A stretch of DNA of 64,000 nt, taken from contig CAZXCU010000021.1 in the NCBI GenBank assembly GCA_964639245.1, positions 1 to 64,000 of the forward strand, written 5' to 3'. The notes beneath the pieces are model-generated. The model saw only the letters and a program-made list of their open reading frames with translations. It was not told the origin of the DNA and did not search any database. Of this stretch, positions 22,707 through 31,760 are shown piece after piece. Numbering within the stretch: position 1 is the first letter of the stretch; each line of letters opens with the position of its first letter. A program made the position numbers and the translations under genes. Origin of the DNA: SB15 sp964639245. Its GTDB lineage: Bacteria; Chloroflexota; Anaerolineae; Aggregatilineales; J027.

Positions 22707-23687
22707 ATGCTGACCTTAGACCAATTGACTGAGAAAGTCGCCTTACCCAGTGAGATTGACCATGCCCTCAAACGCGGTTTTGATCTCGCCCTCAGTATTT
22801 CAGGAGGGAAAGACTCCGATGCCATGAGCCGACTGCTCTATCATATGCGCTTTCACCAGCCGCGTGGTTGGCGGGGACGCATCTACCTGCTTCATGCCCA
22901 TCTGGGTCGGGCAGAACACCTCATCACACCGCGCTACATCGCCCGTTTTGCCAACCAGCTAGGGTTGCCTCTGCATCTTGTAGATGGGGGCGATCTGGTG
23001 GATGTTATGCAAGCCCGAAAAGCCAAACTCGAAGCACAGGGTAAACAGGCTCCCTTCTGGCCTTCGGCGCAAGCCCGCTACTGTACCTCCTCTTGCAAGC
23101 GTGACAAGCTGAATGCTTTCCTGCGTACTTGGGCAGGCAAGACGGGCAAAGTCATCTGTGCGATGGGGCTGCGTGCCGCTGAATCCCCTTCACGAGCGCA
23201 CAAACCCATCCTCCAACCGCGTGTGGGAGTCCAAACACAAAGTCGCACTGCCTATGATTGGCTGCCCCTCCATCATTTCACCACTTCTGAGGTCTGGAAT
23301 GCCATTGGCTACAGCCTTGATGAACTACACAGTCTACAAGCTCATTACAAGGATATGACCCCTGACCAGATTTTTGAGACCTCTTTCAAAGCCCATCCCG
23401 CCTATGCGTTGGGCAACGAACGGCTGTCGTGTGGGCTGTGTATCTTTGGCAGTTTGAGGGATTTACGCAATGGGGCGCGACAAAATCCAGAAGTTTACAG
23501 AGAATATGTGCAGCTCGAAGTCGAGTCAGGCTATGCCTTCCAGCCGGGACGTTGGTTGGGGGATATCGCACCCGAATTGCTGCCTCCTGATCTGCAAACA
23601 GCCTTCCAAGCAGCTAAAGGGCAGCCACACCAGTTCCAACCTCTTCCCAATCCCCCGCTGGTTCCTCAGCAGCTTCCCCTGTTTTGA
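22707..23687 (+). CDS. PAPS reductase/DndC-like PP-loop protein
   Basis: 326 aa from the ATG at 22,707 (AGGAGA upstream). The PP-loop ATP site is SISGGKDSDAM (about residues 31-41). Two Cys groups, CTSSCKR (about 123-129) and CGLC (about 241-244), could bind an iron-sulfur cluster as in DndC-type enzymes. The family adenylates or sulfurates small molecules or nucleic acids, and mobile-element members are often linked to DNA modification. DndC partners (DndB, D, E) are absent here, so phosphorothioation is not shown. The last five residues QLPLF match a sliding-clamp-binding peptide. Single-gene unit between a terminator and a row of hairpins. Confidence 0.75.
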   Translation: MLTLDQLTEKVALPSEIDHALKRGFDLALSISGGKDSDAMSRLLYHMRFHQPRGWRGRIYLLHAHLGRAEHLITPRYIARFANQLGLPLHLVDGGDLVDVMQARKAKLEAQGKQAPFWPSAQARYCTSSCKRDKLNAFLRTWAGKTGKVICAMGLRAAESPSRAHKPILQPRVGVQTQSRTAYDWLPLHHFTTSEVWNAIGYSLDELHSLQAHYKDMTPDQIFETSFKAHPAYALGNERLSCGLCIFGSLRDLRNGARQNPEVYREYVQLEVESGYAFQPGRWLGDIAPELLPPDLQTAFQAAKGQPHQFQPLPNPPLVPQQLPLF

Positions 23688-23795
23688 AATCTTTTTCCAC
23701 TGGTGCTGTGGTGGTGATAATGACCGCCCCTAGCTGTTCATCTCAAAATACACCGCTTCAGCACCACTCCTCCCTACAAAAACTACCTTTTCAGA

Positions 23796-24019
23796 CCAAC
23801 ACCGCTTTTGGTTGGGCAGCGTGCGCTGCCCCGAACGCCACAGGCGTTCCGACACGATTTGCCCCGACATTTTTTGAAAAACACCGCCGCAGAAGGGGCA
23901 AACGTGGAGCAAGCCTAACAGCTTGCCCCTGCACGTTCCTTAGCAGGGGGTATGCGGCACTTTGTACCGCATCAGTTGCAGTGCAACTGGTGATATCCGC
24001 GCTCTAGCGTCGGATATTC
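23796..24019. repeat. Row of hairpins at the backbone/cargo border
   Basis: Successive inverted repeats: CCAAC/GTTGG 23,796-23,815; GGGCAGC/GCTGCCC 23,814-23,831; GAACGCC/GGCGTTC 23,833-23,849; TTTGCCCC/GGGGCAAA 23,858-23,902; AACGTG/CACGTT with inner CAAGC/GCTTG 23,901-23,937; ATGCGG/CCGCAT 23,952-23,972; CAGTTGC/GCAACTG 23,973-23,989; GATATCCG/CGGATATTC 23,992-24,019. The 352-bp gap 23,688-24,039 holds no gene that I can support. It separates the GC-richer backbone from AT-richer cargo. Confidence 0.65.
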
Positions 24020-24039
24020 GTTCATTTACGTATGAACTC

Positions 24040-26703
24040 TCAGTATAAGGATTCTTGAAATAGCTCCTGATGGAATATCTCATCATCTGGATTCAGAATA
24101 ATTTCATAGCGTCCAGCACTAGCATCACTACCTTTGATAAGGCGGTAAGTCATGCCACTAGCTCCCGCTATTTCTTGGGCAAACCGCATCTTTTCACGCA
24201 CAACGGGAGCTTCAACTTGGTGGTCGCCCTTTACCTCTACGATGATGAATTTTTCATTCTCATCTTGCAGCAGAAAATCGGGATAGTAACTGCGAACTGT
24301 ATGAGATTCAGGATCAATATATTGCACATAGAAATCTGACTGACCATGTGTGAGCATCCCGGTGAAAAACAATTTCTTCACCCGACCATCTCTTAACAGC
24401 CGCCAAAACAACTCTCGCTCTGGGTTTGAGTCAAAGCAGTAGGCATCTAAATGGAAGCTCTTGGCTGCATCTTCACCAGCTTGAGTCTCTCGAATAACCA
24501 AATCGGATTTGGCACTGAGTTCGTAAAACCCTTCCGATGGGATCTTCACCAGATCAACCTCGTATTCTTGTTGTTTCTCCTCTGCTTTGATTTCATATAA
24601 GACCTCAAAGAGACGCGGAATGATCCAGTCATAAAGCAGTTCATTGAACTCATTTACCTCTACCAATATTGCCTCAATAGATTCAGCAGACATTGCCAAC
24701 AAGTCTTCAATCTCAAGGCACGACAGATGTAGATAGCGCGAAATCTCTGCGACCAAAGTCAGTCCGCTGAATTGACGTTTTTCTCGGCGATGGGAAATGT
24801 CCTCTGTTTTGATGGTTCGACTTGAAGCGGTCAATCCTTCACGTTCTGTATGGATCAGGCGATACTGATCAGTGGGTGCTTGATTCAACTCTAAGCTGAA
24901 ACCGGGTGTTAGATTTTTGGGCAGAAGTTCAAATGAGCGGCGAATTCTACTGAGTTTGATCTTCTCTACTGGCAGTTTGACATAGGCGCGAACAACCTCA
25001 CGCGCTTGACTACTTTGTTGCACTTCTTCAATTGAGACACGGAAATTTTCTTGGAGTTCATCTTCGAGAATAGCTATATTTTCATCACTGAGATAGACAT
25101 GCCCGGTGTGTTGTGCATCACCGATAGACCGCAAGCAACGCATAGAGGCTTGTAAGACAAAAATCTTTGATCTTGGTCTACGAAAAAGGGCTACTGAAAA
25201 CAATGACCGACAGTTCCAGCCTTCTCGCCCCTTATTGACCAATAAAATAAATTGCTTATCTGATCCGGGGGTATCAAGGCGATTGAATTCACGAATCTCC
25301 TCGTTGGAAGTGATTGACTCATCACCCACATTCACCAGTATCTTGTTAGTTGGGATGCCATAATTCACCAATGCGTCCTCTACAGCAGGACGCAGCTCAT
25401 TTTGTAATTCATCAATTGTCGCGGCGAAGAACGCCATCTTAGGCAGCATTCCTTCATGGCGATCACTGAGGTTATTGTGTTGAAGAAAGTCTTCAATTGC
25501 CAGTTTCACGAATTCTGCTGTTCGTGGATTGTTATAGCCATGAATACGGATATTCTTGAGGTATGCTTTGTTGATTGCTTCCTGTAACCCAAAGGCATAA
25601 ACAACCTCCGGCAAGATTTGATCTTTGACATAGGGTGTCCCAGTGTAGTTGTAGCAAGCAACTACATGCGTACCTGCTTCTTTGAGACTGGCAGCGAGTG
25701 CATCAATAGTCACACGTAAACTGGTTGGTGAGGACTGCATACCCATATCGCGTGCGAGTTGATTACCAAACGCATGGTGGGCTTCATCCACATAGATGCC
25801 TAATTGTTCAAGTCGGCGCAGTTTCTCAAACCGCTGATTGGTGGATAGTTCGGTTTCATCTTCTGGCTGATCCCAACCATAGAGGTCGCTATATTGCTCA
25901 TAGACTGAACCCGTATCGTAGGTGGGTTTGCCACTTTCCAATAGCAATTCCATTGGTGTTTTTTCTCGATGCTGGCGTTTGAGAATGATTTTCTGTGTAT
26001 TGGATATGATGAGGTTGAAGCGCGATTTATCCAGAATATTGAGTGTCATTCCTGCTTCATCAAGGAAGTAGAAGCGGATATTGGTATCTAACCAGTTGAC
26101 ATACTCAGGTGGCACGACCTTCGACTTATCAAATGTCTGGATTTCTCGCAGAGATTGCAGTACTGTTGTGTCTGGAGCAAAGACCAGCGCATTATGGCAG
26201 TATTTGGGGTCTTTAGGGAACTTGTTTGCCAGAATAAATTCATAGAAGATGCACGTTGCCATCAGGATGGTTTTGCCTGTACCCATCGTCAGCGCAAAAA
26301 TGTAATTAGGATAGGTGCGGGCATAGGAACGCATGTGACTATAAACATCATCAAACTGCTCCTTGGTCGGAGCATCGAACAAGCCTAATTGCCGCTTGTC
26401 TCCCTGACCAATACCTACCTTGCCACGTCCCTCAAACTTACCAGTATCCTCTGACCATGTTTTGAACAGTTGATGCACTGGTTCATTATCCATGTATTCT
26501 TTGAGGAATACGTACATCTCTAGTGCTTCAAACTGCGGTTGGCGCAGAAAGGCTTTAGCATTGGATGGGTCATTGTAATCCAGATACTTCTTGGTCAGTT
26601 CGCGGTAATGCTGGCGAATACGTCCACGATTGCTACTATAAAAATCCCAAAGATGGTTGAAAAAAGCAAAACTCAGAGAGGCAGATGTAGACTTTTTAGC
26701 CAT
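24040..26703 (-). CDS. Type III restriction enzyme, Res subunit (helicase-nuclease)
   Basis: 887 aa from the ATG at 26,703, which overlaps the methyltransferase stop by 8 bp. Predicted ATP-driven translocase that cuts DNA when two unmodified sites meet. Superfamily 2 motifs: TMGTGKTILM (Walker A), DEAHHAFGNQ, LVNKGREGWNC, and a late Arg-rich block LQASMRCLRSIG. The C-terminal nuclease is PD-(D/E)xK, visible as YPDFLL and IIVEVKGD. QLGLFDAP at about residue 122 resembles a clamp-binding peptide. Third gene of the leftward operon UvrD-like, Mod, Res. Codon use is AT-richer than the ICE backbone, indicating acquired cargo. Confidence 0.92.
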   Translation of the reverse strand: MAKKSTSASLSFAFFNHLWDFYSSNRGRIRQHYRELTKKYLDYNDPSNAKAFLRQPQFEALEMYVFLKEYMDNEPVHQLFKTWSEDTGKFEGRGKVGIGQGDKRQLGLFDAPTKEQFDDVYSHMRSYARTYPNYIFALTMGTGKTILMATCIFYEFILANKFPKDPKYCHNALVFAPDTTVLQSLREIQTFDKSKVVPPEYVNWLDTNIRFYFLDEAGMTLNILDKSRFNLIISNTQKIILKRQHREKTPMELLLESGKPTYDTGSVYEQYSDLYGWDQPEDETELSTNQRFEKLRRLEQLGIYVDEAHHAFGNQLARDMGMQSSPTSLRVTIDALAASLKEAGTHVVACYNYTGTPYVKDQILPEVVYAFGLQEAINKAYLKNIRIHGYNNPRTAEFVKLAIEDFLQHNNLSDRHEGMLPKMAFFAATIDELQNELRPAVEDALVNYGIPTNKILVNVGDESITSNEEIREFNRLDTPGSDKQFILLVNKGREGWNCRSLFSVALFRRPRSKIFVLQASMRCLRSIGDAQHTGHVYLSDENIAILEDELQENFRVSIEEVQQSSQAREVVRAYVKLPVEKIKLSRIRRSFELLPKNLTPGFSLELNQAPTDQYRLIHTEREGLTASSRTIKTEDISHRREKRQFSGLTLVAEISRYLHLSCLEIEDLLAMSAESIEAILVEVNEFNELLYDWIIPRLFEVLYEIKAEEKQQEYEVDLVKIPSEGFYELSAKSDLVIRETQAGEDAAKSFHLDAYCFDSNPERELFWRLLRDGRVKKLFFTGMLTHGQSDFYVQYIDPESHTVRSYYPDFLLQDENEKFIIVEVKGDHQVEAPVVREKMRFAQEIAGASGMTYRLIKGSDASAGRYEIILNPDDEIFHQELFQESLY

Positions 26704-28663
26704 ACTGCACCTCATGTTCCAGTGATTCTGACAGCAAATCCGTAATCTTGATCCGAATTGTGCCAGCATCTTCTGGGATAAGATAACGTCCTTCGACTAG
26801 ATCGTTGTTGTCAGGAATATCAACTAGAGCAGGTTGCAAGACTGCGCCATCATAGTTCCAGTCAATCATCACTGACTCGACTAACTCGCGCCAATCTTCT
26901 ACATTTTCCTGTTGCAGACTGAGCTTTGAGAGCAAATTCATGGGATAGAACTGCTCAATTACCAAATAGTTGTCCTGGATGACGATTCTTGCTTCTGAGT
27001 CACGCTTGAACTGGAGTTCTTGCTTATCACGCAGAATGTCCACCACTTCCACATCCAACACATAAGGGCTGACTTCTTGTTGAAGGTAGGCAGCTAGCCC
27101 CGGCTCATGCCCCATACAAACCAGCGTTATTCTCTCAACCGGGCGAGTGGGATGTTCAGCATGGCGACGTTCAAAGGCTTTATAGTCGAAGTTGTTGATA
27201 AGTTCATTCAAGTCCTGACGGGTCGCTATGCGATTGACGGGCAGCACTTTAATCATGCGCCCATCTTTTTCGCCATCGAAGAGATGCCCTGCTTGTAGAC
27301 GATTAATTTCAAGGGCTTGCAGCAGAATCTCTTTGGCTTCCACTGGGTTGCGAAAAATATCATAATGATTGACATTATAAACTTCAAAGCCTGTATAAAA
27401 GGACACGATGGGTTCTTCGCCATCCAGCTTCATAAGTTTTTGTTGCTTATTCTGCAATTCGATTTCAACAGAGATAAGACGTTTTGTAGTAATTTGAACA
27501 GCTCCCAGGTTTATATCTGCGCCAATAAACCGTCGCCCCAATTTCATTGCAACCGATTGAGTTGTGCCACTCCCCATAAAGCAATCAAAAACGATGTCTC
27601 CCAGATTAGAAGATGCTTTTATAATTCGTTCAAGGAGAATTTCAGGTTTCTGGGTTGGATAACCTTCCCGCTCACTTGCTTGGGAACTCAGTGCTGATAT
27701 ATCGTCCCATAATGACTGAACTGGAACTCCCATCCCTTCGTCCAAATAGAGTTTTCGGCGCGGCACATTATTAGGTGATGTCTGTACCACCAAACCGTTT
27801 TCAATAAGCTCTTGCATTTTTTCTTGAGAATATCTCCAATAACGAGTAATTCCCATGACCTCGTATTTAGGATTACCTTTATCATCACCACCTGGTGCTG
27901 TCATACTAATTAACTGATATTTTCTTCCTGTATCTGCTTCAACATACTTATAGAACTGTTCTATGTATTCATCCGAATACTCTGTGAACTCTGGATTGAA
28001 AGCATAATCTCCCCCTTTTCTGTAGAAGAATAGCGTATCCGTGTTTGCGCCCCAGAACCTGCTACCTTGTCCAACATTTCCTTTAACCGTGTTAGCTCTT
28101 TTCCAAACAATCTCATTAAGAAATTTATCTTTCCCAAATATTTCATCTAATATGCATCTCAAATAATGGCTTTGATGCCAATCACAATGAAGGTAAAGCG
28201 ACCCTGAATCAGAAAGCAATTCTCTAATCAAGATTAGTCGTTCATACATAAATTGAAGATATGCATCGTTCGTCCAAATATCAGAATATTGCTTTTCCTC
28301 AAAAACATTATGGTCATTAGAGGCTGTATTTCCTCGTAGTGCTATTGATTTCTTGTAAGCCGCCTTTGAATCGAATGGAGGGTCAATATAAACAAGTTGT
28401 ATTTTTTCTCTATATTCCTTTAATAAATGGCTCATCACCTGAAGGTTGTCCCCCCAGTAAATTTTGTTACGCCAGCCATTTATGGCTTCACCATAAGTTT
28501 CCTTATGCTGGGCAGGGTAATATTGGGTTGATATGAAAGGGCGTTTGCCATGCCAATTCAGCATTGGGTAGCCTTTAATCGGTTCAAACCGATATTCCTC
28601 TACATTATCAAGCTGCCCTGTATTTTTCAGCCCAAGTTCTTGCTGGCGTGCGTCGTTGCTCAT
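26696..28663 (-). CDS. Type III/beta-class DNA methyltransferase, Mod subunit
   Basis: 655 aa from the ATG at 28,663 (AGGAGC upstream). The catalytic motif VYIDPPFDSK (DPPF, about residues 92-100) precedes the SAM motif FDCFMGSGTT (about 350), the order of beta-class N6-adenine or N4-cytosine methyltransferases. Partner of the Res subunit, which it should direct to the recognition site and protect host DNA. The start codon overlaps the stop of the UvrD-like gene as ATGA, and its stop overlaps the Res start, so the three genes are translationally coupled. The C-terminal ~200 residues are specific to this subfamily and may mediate contact with Res. Confidence 0.92.
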   Translation of the reverse strand: MSNDARQQELGLKNTGQLDNVEEYRFEPIKGYPMLNWHGKRPFISTQYYPAQHKETYGEAINGWRNKIYWGDNLQVMSHLLKEYREKIQLVYIDPPFDSKAAYKKSIALRGNTASNDHNVFEEKQYSDIWTNDAYLQFMYERLILIRELLSDSGSLYLHCDWHQSHYLRCILDEIFGKDKFLNEIVWKRANTVKGNVGQGSRFWGANTDTLFFYRKGGDYAFNPEFTEYSDEYIEQFYKYVEADTGRKYQLISMTAPGGDDKGNPKYEVMGITRYWRYSQEKMQELIENGLVVQTSPNNVPRRKLYLDEGMGVPVQSLWDDISALSSQASEREGYPTQKPEILLERIIKASSNLGDIVFDCFMGSGTTQSVAMKLGRRFIGADINLGAVQITTKRLISVEIELQNKQQKLMKLDGEEPIVSFYTGFEVYNVNHYDIFRNPVEAKEILLQALEINRLQAGHLFDGEKDGRMIKVLPVNRIATRQDLNELINNFDYKAFERRHAEHPTRPVERITLVCMGHEPGLAAYLQQEVSPYVLDVEVVDILRDKQELQFKRDSEARIVIQDNYLVIEQFYPMNLLSKLSLQQENVEDWRELVESVMIDWNYDGAVLQPALVDIPDNNDLVEGRYLIPEDAGTIRIKITDLLSESLEHEVQYG

Positions 28664-31575
28664 GGCTTGCTCCTGAATTTCCAATTCTTTGCATCACAGT
28701 AGTGGCGGATGTCACATGCTTCACAGAGTTTATGAGGGCGTTCCGGGATGGCAAAGTCTTTTGCCTCAATCCGTTGAACTACTGCATCAAATGTTGCGAT
28801 AGTTCTTTCTATCGAACGATTATCTTTGTCGAAAGTGATATAGGGATTGCCAGATTCCTCACCAGTATAATACAGATGTGTCTGGCTGACGGTAAGCCCA
28901 GTTCGCTGTTCAACAATATGAGCATACACTTCAAGCTGGCGACGGTATTGATCTAATTTCTCCCGATCTTTCGGGTCGTTGACATCGAGCTTGCGCTCGG
29001 ATTTGAAGTCTACCAATTCGACGGTATCCCCCTCACCTGCGATCAAGTCTACCTTGCCACTGAGGATATAATCATCCTTCACCAGCGAAACATCCACCTC
29101 AGCTTCACGAATATATGACCAGTCCTTCTTGTTTGTCCAGTAGTAACGAATCACATGACTGAGCGCAATATCTTTCACATTAGGAGCAAGGTAAACCTTC
29201 TCCTTTTTAGTGAGATAGGTATAGTTGGTGTCAAACCAGCTAGCCACCTGATCTTCTGTTATCTTATGCTGTTCTCCCCGCAGCACTGCCTTATGAATGT
29301 CCTCTATCGTCTGGTGGACTAATGTACCGAACAAAATAGGGTTCTTTCGGACAGCAGCAAATTCCAATTCTCTAAAGAAACGGTACTGTTCGGCGCAGTT
29401 TTCGTAGACAGTTAAATGACTGGTAAAGGAGTAATCTTTCTTGAGGTTAACCTCTTTCACCAGTTCTAGTGGAATTGCCGCCAGATTTACTGATGGGTGG
29501 CGCCATGATGGGAGATGATTGTAGTAATCTGCAAAATAGGCAGAGGGAGTTCGTCCTCTACCGTCAATCTCAAGGGCAGTCAAAACCAGGAGGTTTTGAG
29601 CGCGAGAGAATGCTGTATAGTACAGTCGCCGAAAATCATAAAACTTGGTTTGAGACAATGGTTCAAATGGTGGGCGGGCGAGATAACCATTTTCCAGTTT
29701 TTCATCTAGGTCAGAATACTGCTTGCGCGGTACAGCCTTCAACGACCCGACAATTACTACTGGAAATTCTAATCCCTTCGATTGATGGATAGTCAGGAAG
29801 GAAACATGCCCGCTTGGTGCATATTCAGTTTCATCCTCGTATTCATTGATTCCCCCATCTTTCAAAAAGCGGAAAAATTGGTTAAATAAATCACGGATGT
29901 TTTTGTCTAAATAGTCAGGTGTGAATACACTCAGGTGATGCAGATACTCATATTTGTTAAGCATCTGCGAAAACAATCCTAGATTCCGCATAGGCCGGCT
30001 GTCGAGCAACCGACTCTGCAATAAATGCTCATCCAAGTAGCGACTAAACAAGGGAAAACGTAGTAGTTCATAGAACAATCCCGAAAATCCATAATCGGCA
30101 TTGCGTGTTAAGGCTTTGTGTTGAAGGGCTTTTTGCCGCGCCCATTTGAGTAAATCTGCGTTCTCAGATTTTCGTAGTTCATCCGCAAAGGCTTTGAAAC
30201 AGTCATTATCGTAGTAGTCCCATATATCAAGATGGGCATCGGATTTCCATTTTCTCACAGTGGGGAACTGGGGAAATAGAAAGATCAAAGCCCCAATCAT
30301 CAAGCGTACTTCTTCACGGTCAAAGAATTGATTTGCGCGTGGTGAATAAACCGGGATACCATTCCCCTCTAAGTATTCTGCAAGACGGCGAACCTCTTCA
30401 CTTTTTACAGATCGGAATAAAAAAGCGATTTGGTTCCAGTCAGTTAGATGACCAGCATCGCGTAAAGCATGGAGAAATGCAAGAATTTCTTCATGCCAAG
30501 CTGCTTCTGTTTTGCCAGCCACTTTCATGACTGCTGGGGTATCAGGGAATACTGTTTGACGCGGAATAATCCTTTTGTTGTAGCGAAATACCTGCCCTTG
30601 ATGTTGCCAGTCTTGCCCAGCAATCCAATGATTATAGAAATCAATAATATCTTTATGAGAACGATAGTTGGTTTCGAGAGCAACCTGTTTGCACTGCCCA
30701 TCAGGGTATTTGTCTTTGAACTGTAGAATATTCCGAATGGTCGCTCCGCGAAAACGATAAAGCCCTTGGTCGTCGTCACCCACCACGCAGATATTTGGAT
30801 AGTCTTCTTTAGTCAGTTCAAGTAAGATAAGTTCTTGAATAGTATTGGTATCTTGATATTCATCTACCATCAGGTACGCAATTTTTGAGCGCACCTCATC
30901 CCGAATTTTAGGATGATCTTTTAGTAGTCGTAGGGCTTCAAACTGTATAGTTGAGAAATCAAGTGCGTTTGCCTCTTCAAGCTGCTCACGATAAAGAATC
31001 GCACAATGACCTAATGCTTGTATTTCTTCATCAGGTGAGGTAGTCAGGTTATGCGGCTCTAACGCTTCTTCACTGACAACATTTATCCATTTCAAGAGAT
31101 TCTCTGTTCTCTGCCATGAGTTTGTGTTTTCACGATTCCCCGTAATATGTTCAACGCCTTCAATACCATCATACATATTTAGTCGCTGATAGAGAAAATA
31201 CTGCTGGTCAAACTGATCCATCATCATAAAATTACGTTTCAGCCGGGTGAATTCACGATGTTCTTGCAACCACCGCAGGCAGATTGAATGAAATGTCCCA
31301 AGATACATTTCGTTTAGATTAAAACGCACGCCAATTTCGTTGAGCCGGTTGGAAATGCGGGTTGTCAGTTCTTGAGCTGCCTTATCAGTAAAAGTTACAA
31401 CCATTAGCTGCTCAGGGGTCACATTGGTCTGCGTAATCAAATAAACAATGCGCTCCACCAGAGTGAAAGTCTTTCCTGATCCAGGGCCAGCAATAATTAG
31501 CAAAGGTCCCTCTGTAGTTGTGATAGCTTCACGTTGTTGCGGATTGGCTCCAGGAGCTATGGGGGCATTGGTCAT
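28660..31575 (-). CDS. UvrD/PcrA-type helicase fused to RecB/Cas4-like nuclease
   Basis: 971 aa. Superfamily 1 helicase motifs: LIIAGPGSGKTFTLVERI near the N-terminus, VVTFTDKAAQELTTRI, LMVDEYQDTN, VVGDDDQGLYRFRGA, and FLTIHQSKGLEFPVVIV. The C-terminal third has a PD-(D/E)xK nuclease (GKVDLIAGEGDTVELVDFKS) and a final Cys cluster CEACDIRHYC as in iron-sulfur Cas4/AddB nucleases. First gene of the leftward operon with a type III restriction pair, so it probably degrades or processes restricted DNA. A helicase-nuclease of this type is not a normal part of type III systems. Confidence 0.9.
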   Translation of the reverse strand: MTNAPIAPGANPQQREAITTTEGPLLIIAGPGSGKTFTLVERIVYLITQTNVTPEQLMVVTFTDKAAQELTTRISNRLNEIGVRFNLNEMYLGTFHSICLRWLQEHREFTRLKRNFMMMDQFDQQYFLYQRLNMYDGIEGVEHITGNRENTNSWQRTENLLKWINVVSEEALEPHNLTTSPDEEIQALGHCAILYREQLEEANALDFSTIQFEALRLLKDHPKIRDEVRSKIAYLMVDEYQDTNTIQELILLELTKEDYPNICVVGDDDQGLYRFRGATIRNILQFKDKYPDGQCKQVALETNYRSHKDIIDFYNHWIAGQDWQHQGQVFRYNKRIIPRQTVFPDTPAVMKVAGKTEAAWHEEILAFLHALRDAGHLTDWNQIAFLFRSVKSEEVRRLAEYLEGNGIPVYSPRANQFFDREEVRLMIGALIFLFPQFPTVRKWKSDAHLDIWDYYDNDCFKAFADELRKSENADLLKWARQKALQHKALTRNADYGFSGLFYELLRFPLFSRYLDEHLLQSRLLDSRPMRNLGLFSQMLNKYEYLHHLSVFTPDYLDKNIRDLFNQFFRFLKDGGINEYEDETEYAPSGHVSFLTIHQSKGLEFPVVIVGSLKAVPRKQYSDLDEKLENGYLARPPFEPLSQTKFYDFRRLYYTAFSRAQNLLVLTALEIDGRGRTPSAYFADYYNHLPSWRHPSVNLAAIPLELVKEVNLKKDYSFTSHLTVYENCAEQYRFFRELEFAAVRKNPILFGTLVHQTIEDIHKAVLRGEQHKITEDQVASWFDTNYTYLTKKEKVYLAPNVKDIALSHVIRYYWTNKKDWSYIREAEVDVSLVKDDYILSGKVDLIAGEGDTVELVDFKSERKLDVNDPKDREKLDQYRRQLEVYAHIVEQRTGLTVSQTHLYYTGEESGNPYITFDKDNRSIERTIATFDAVVQRIEAKDFAIPERPHKLCEACDIRHYCDAKNWKFRSKP

Positions 31576-31760
31576 GATTCAAATTCCCTGATTTTATGCT
31601 CTTTAATTTTACTAAATTCACCAGCAGACAGAGACACAGGATTTCGCTGATGACATAAAATTATCTTAGGGTAAAAATATACTACATATATTACTACTTT
31701 ACACACTGCTCAGGTAGAATAAATTGATAGATGACTAGACAACTATACTAGGAACTATCA
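31576..31760. promoter_or_regulatory. Divergent promoter region between two defence operons
   Basis: 185 bp, very AT-rich, separates the leftward restriction operon from the rightward STAS/helicase operon. Two promoters must lie back to back here; TATACT-like hexamers are present at several places and I cannot choose between them. No clear operator dyad is seen. The layout would allow shared control, for example by the STAS-wHTH protein at 32,697. Confidence 0.5.

Noticed and set aside
22707..23687. Dnd phosphorothioation system
   Set aside because: Only a DndC-like gene is present; no DndB, DndD, DndE or Ssp partners lie in the window.
23796..24019. CRISPR array or integron attC array
   Set aside because: The hairpins differ from each other in sequence and there are no regular repeats and spacers, no cas genes and no integron integrase.
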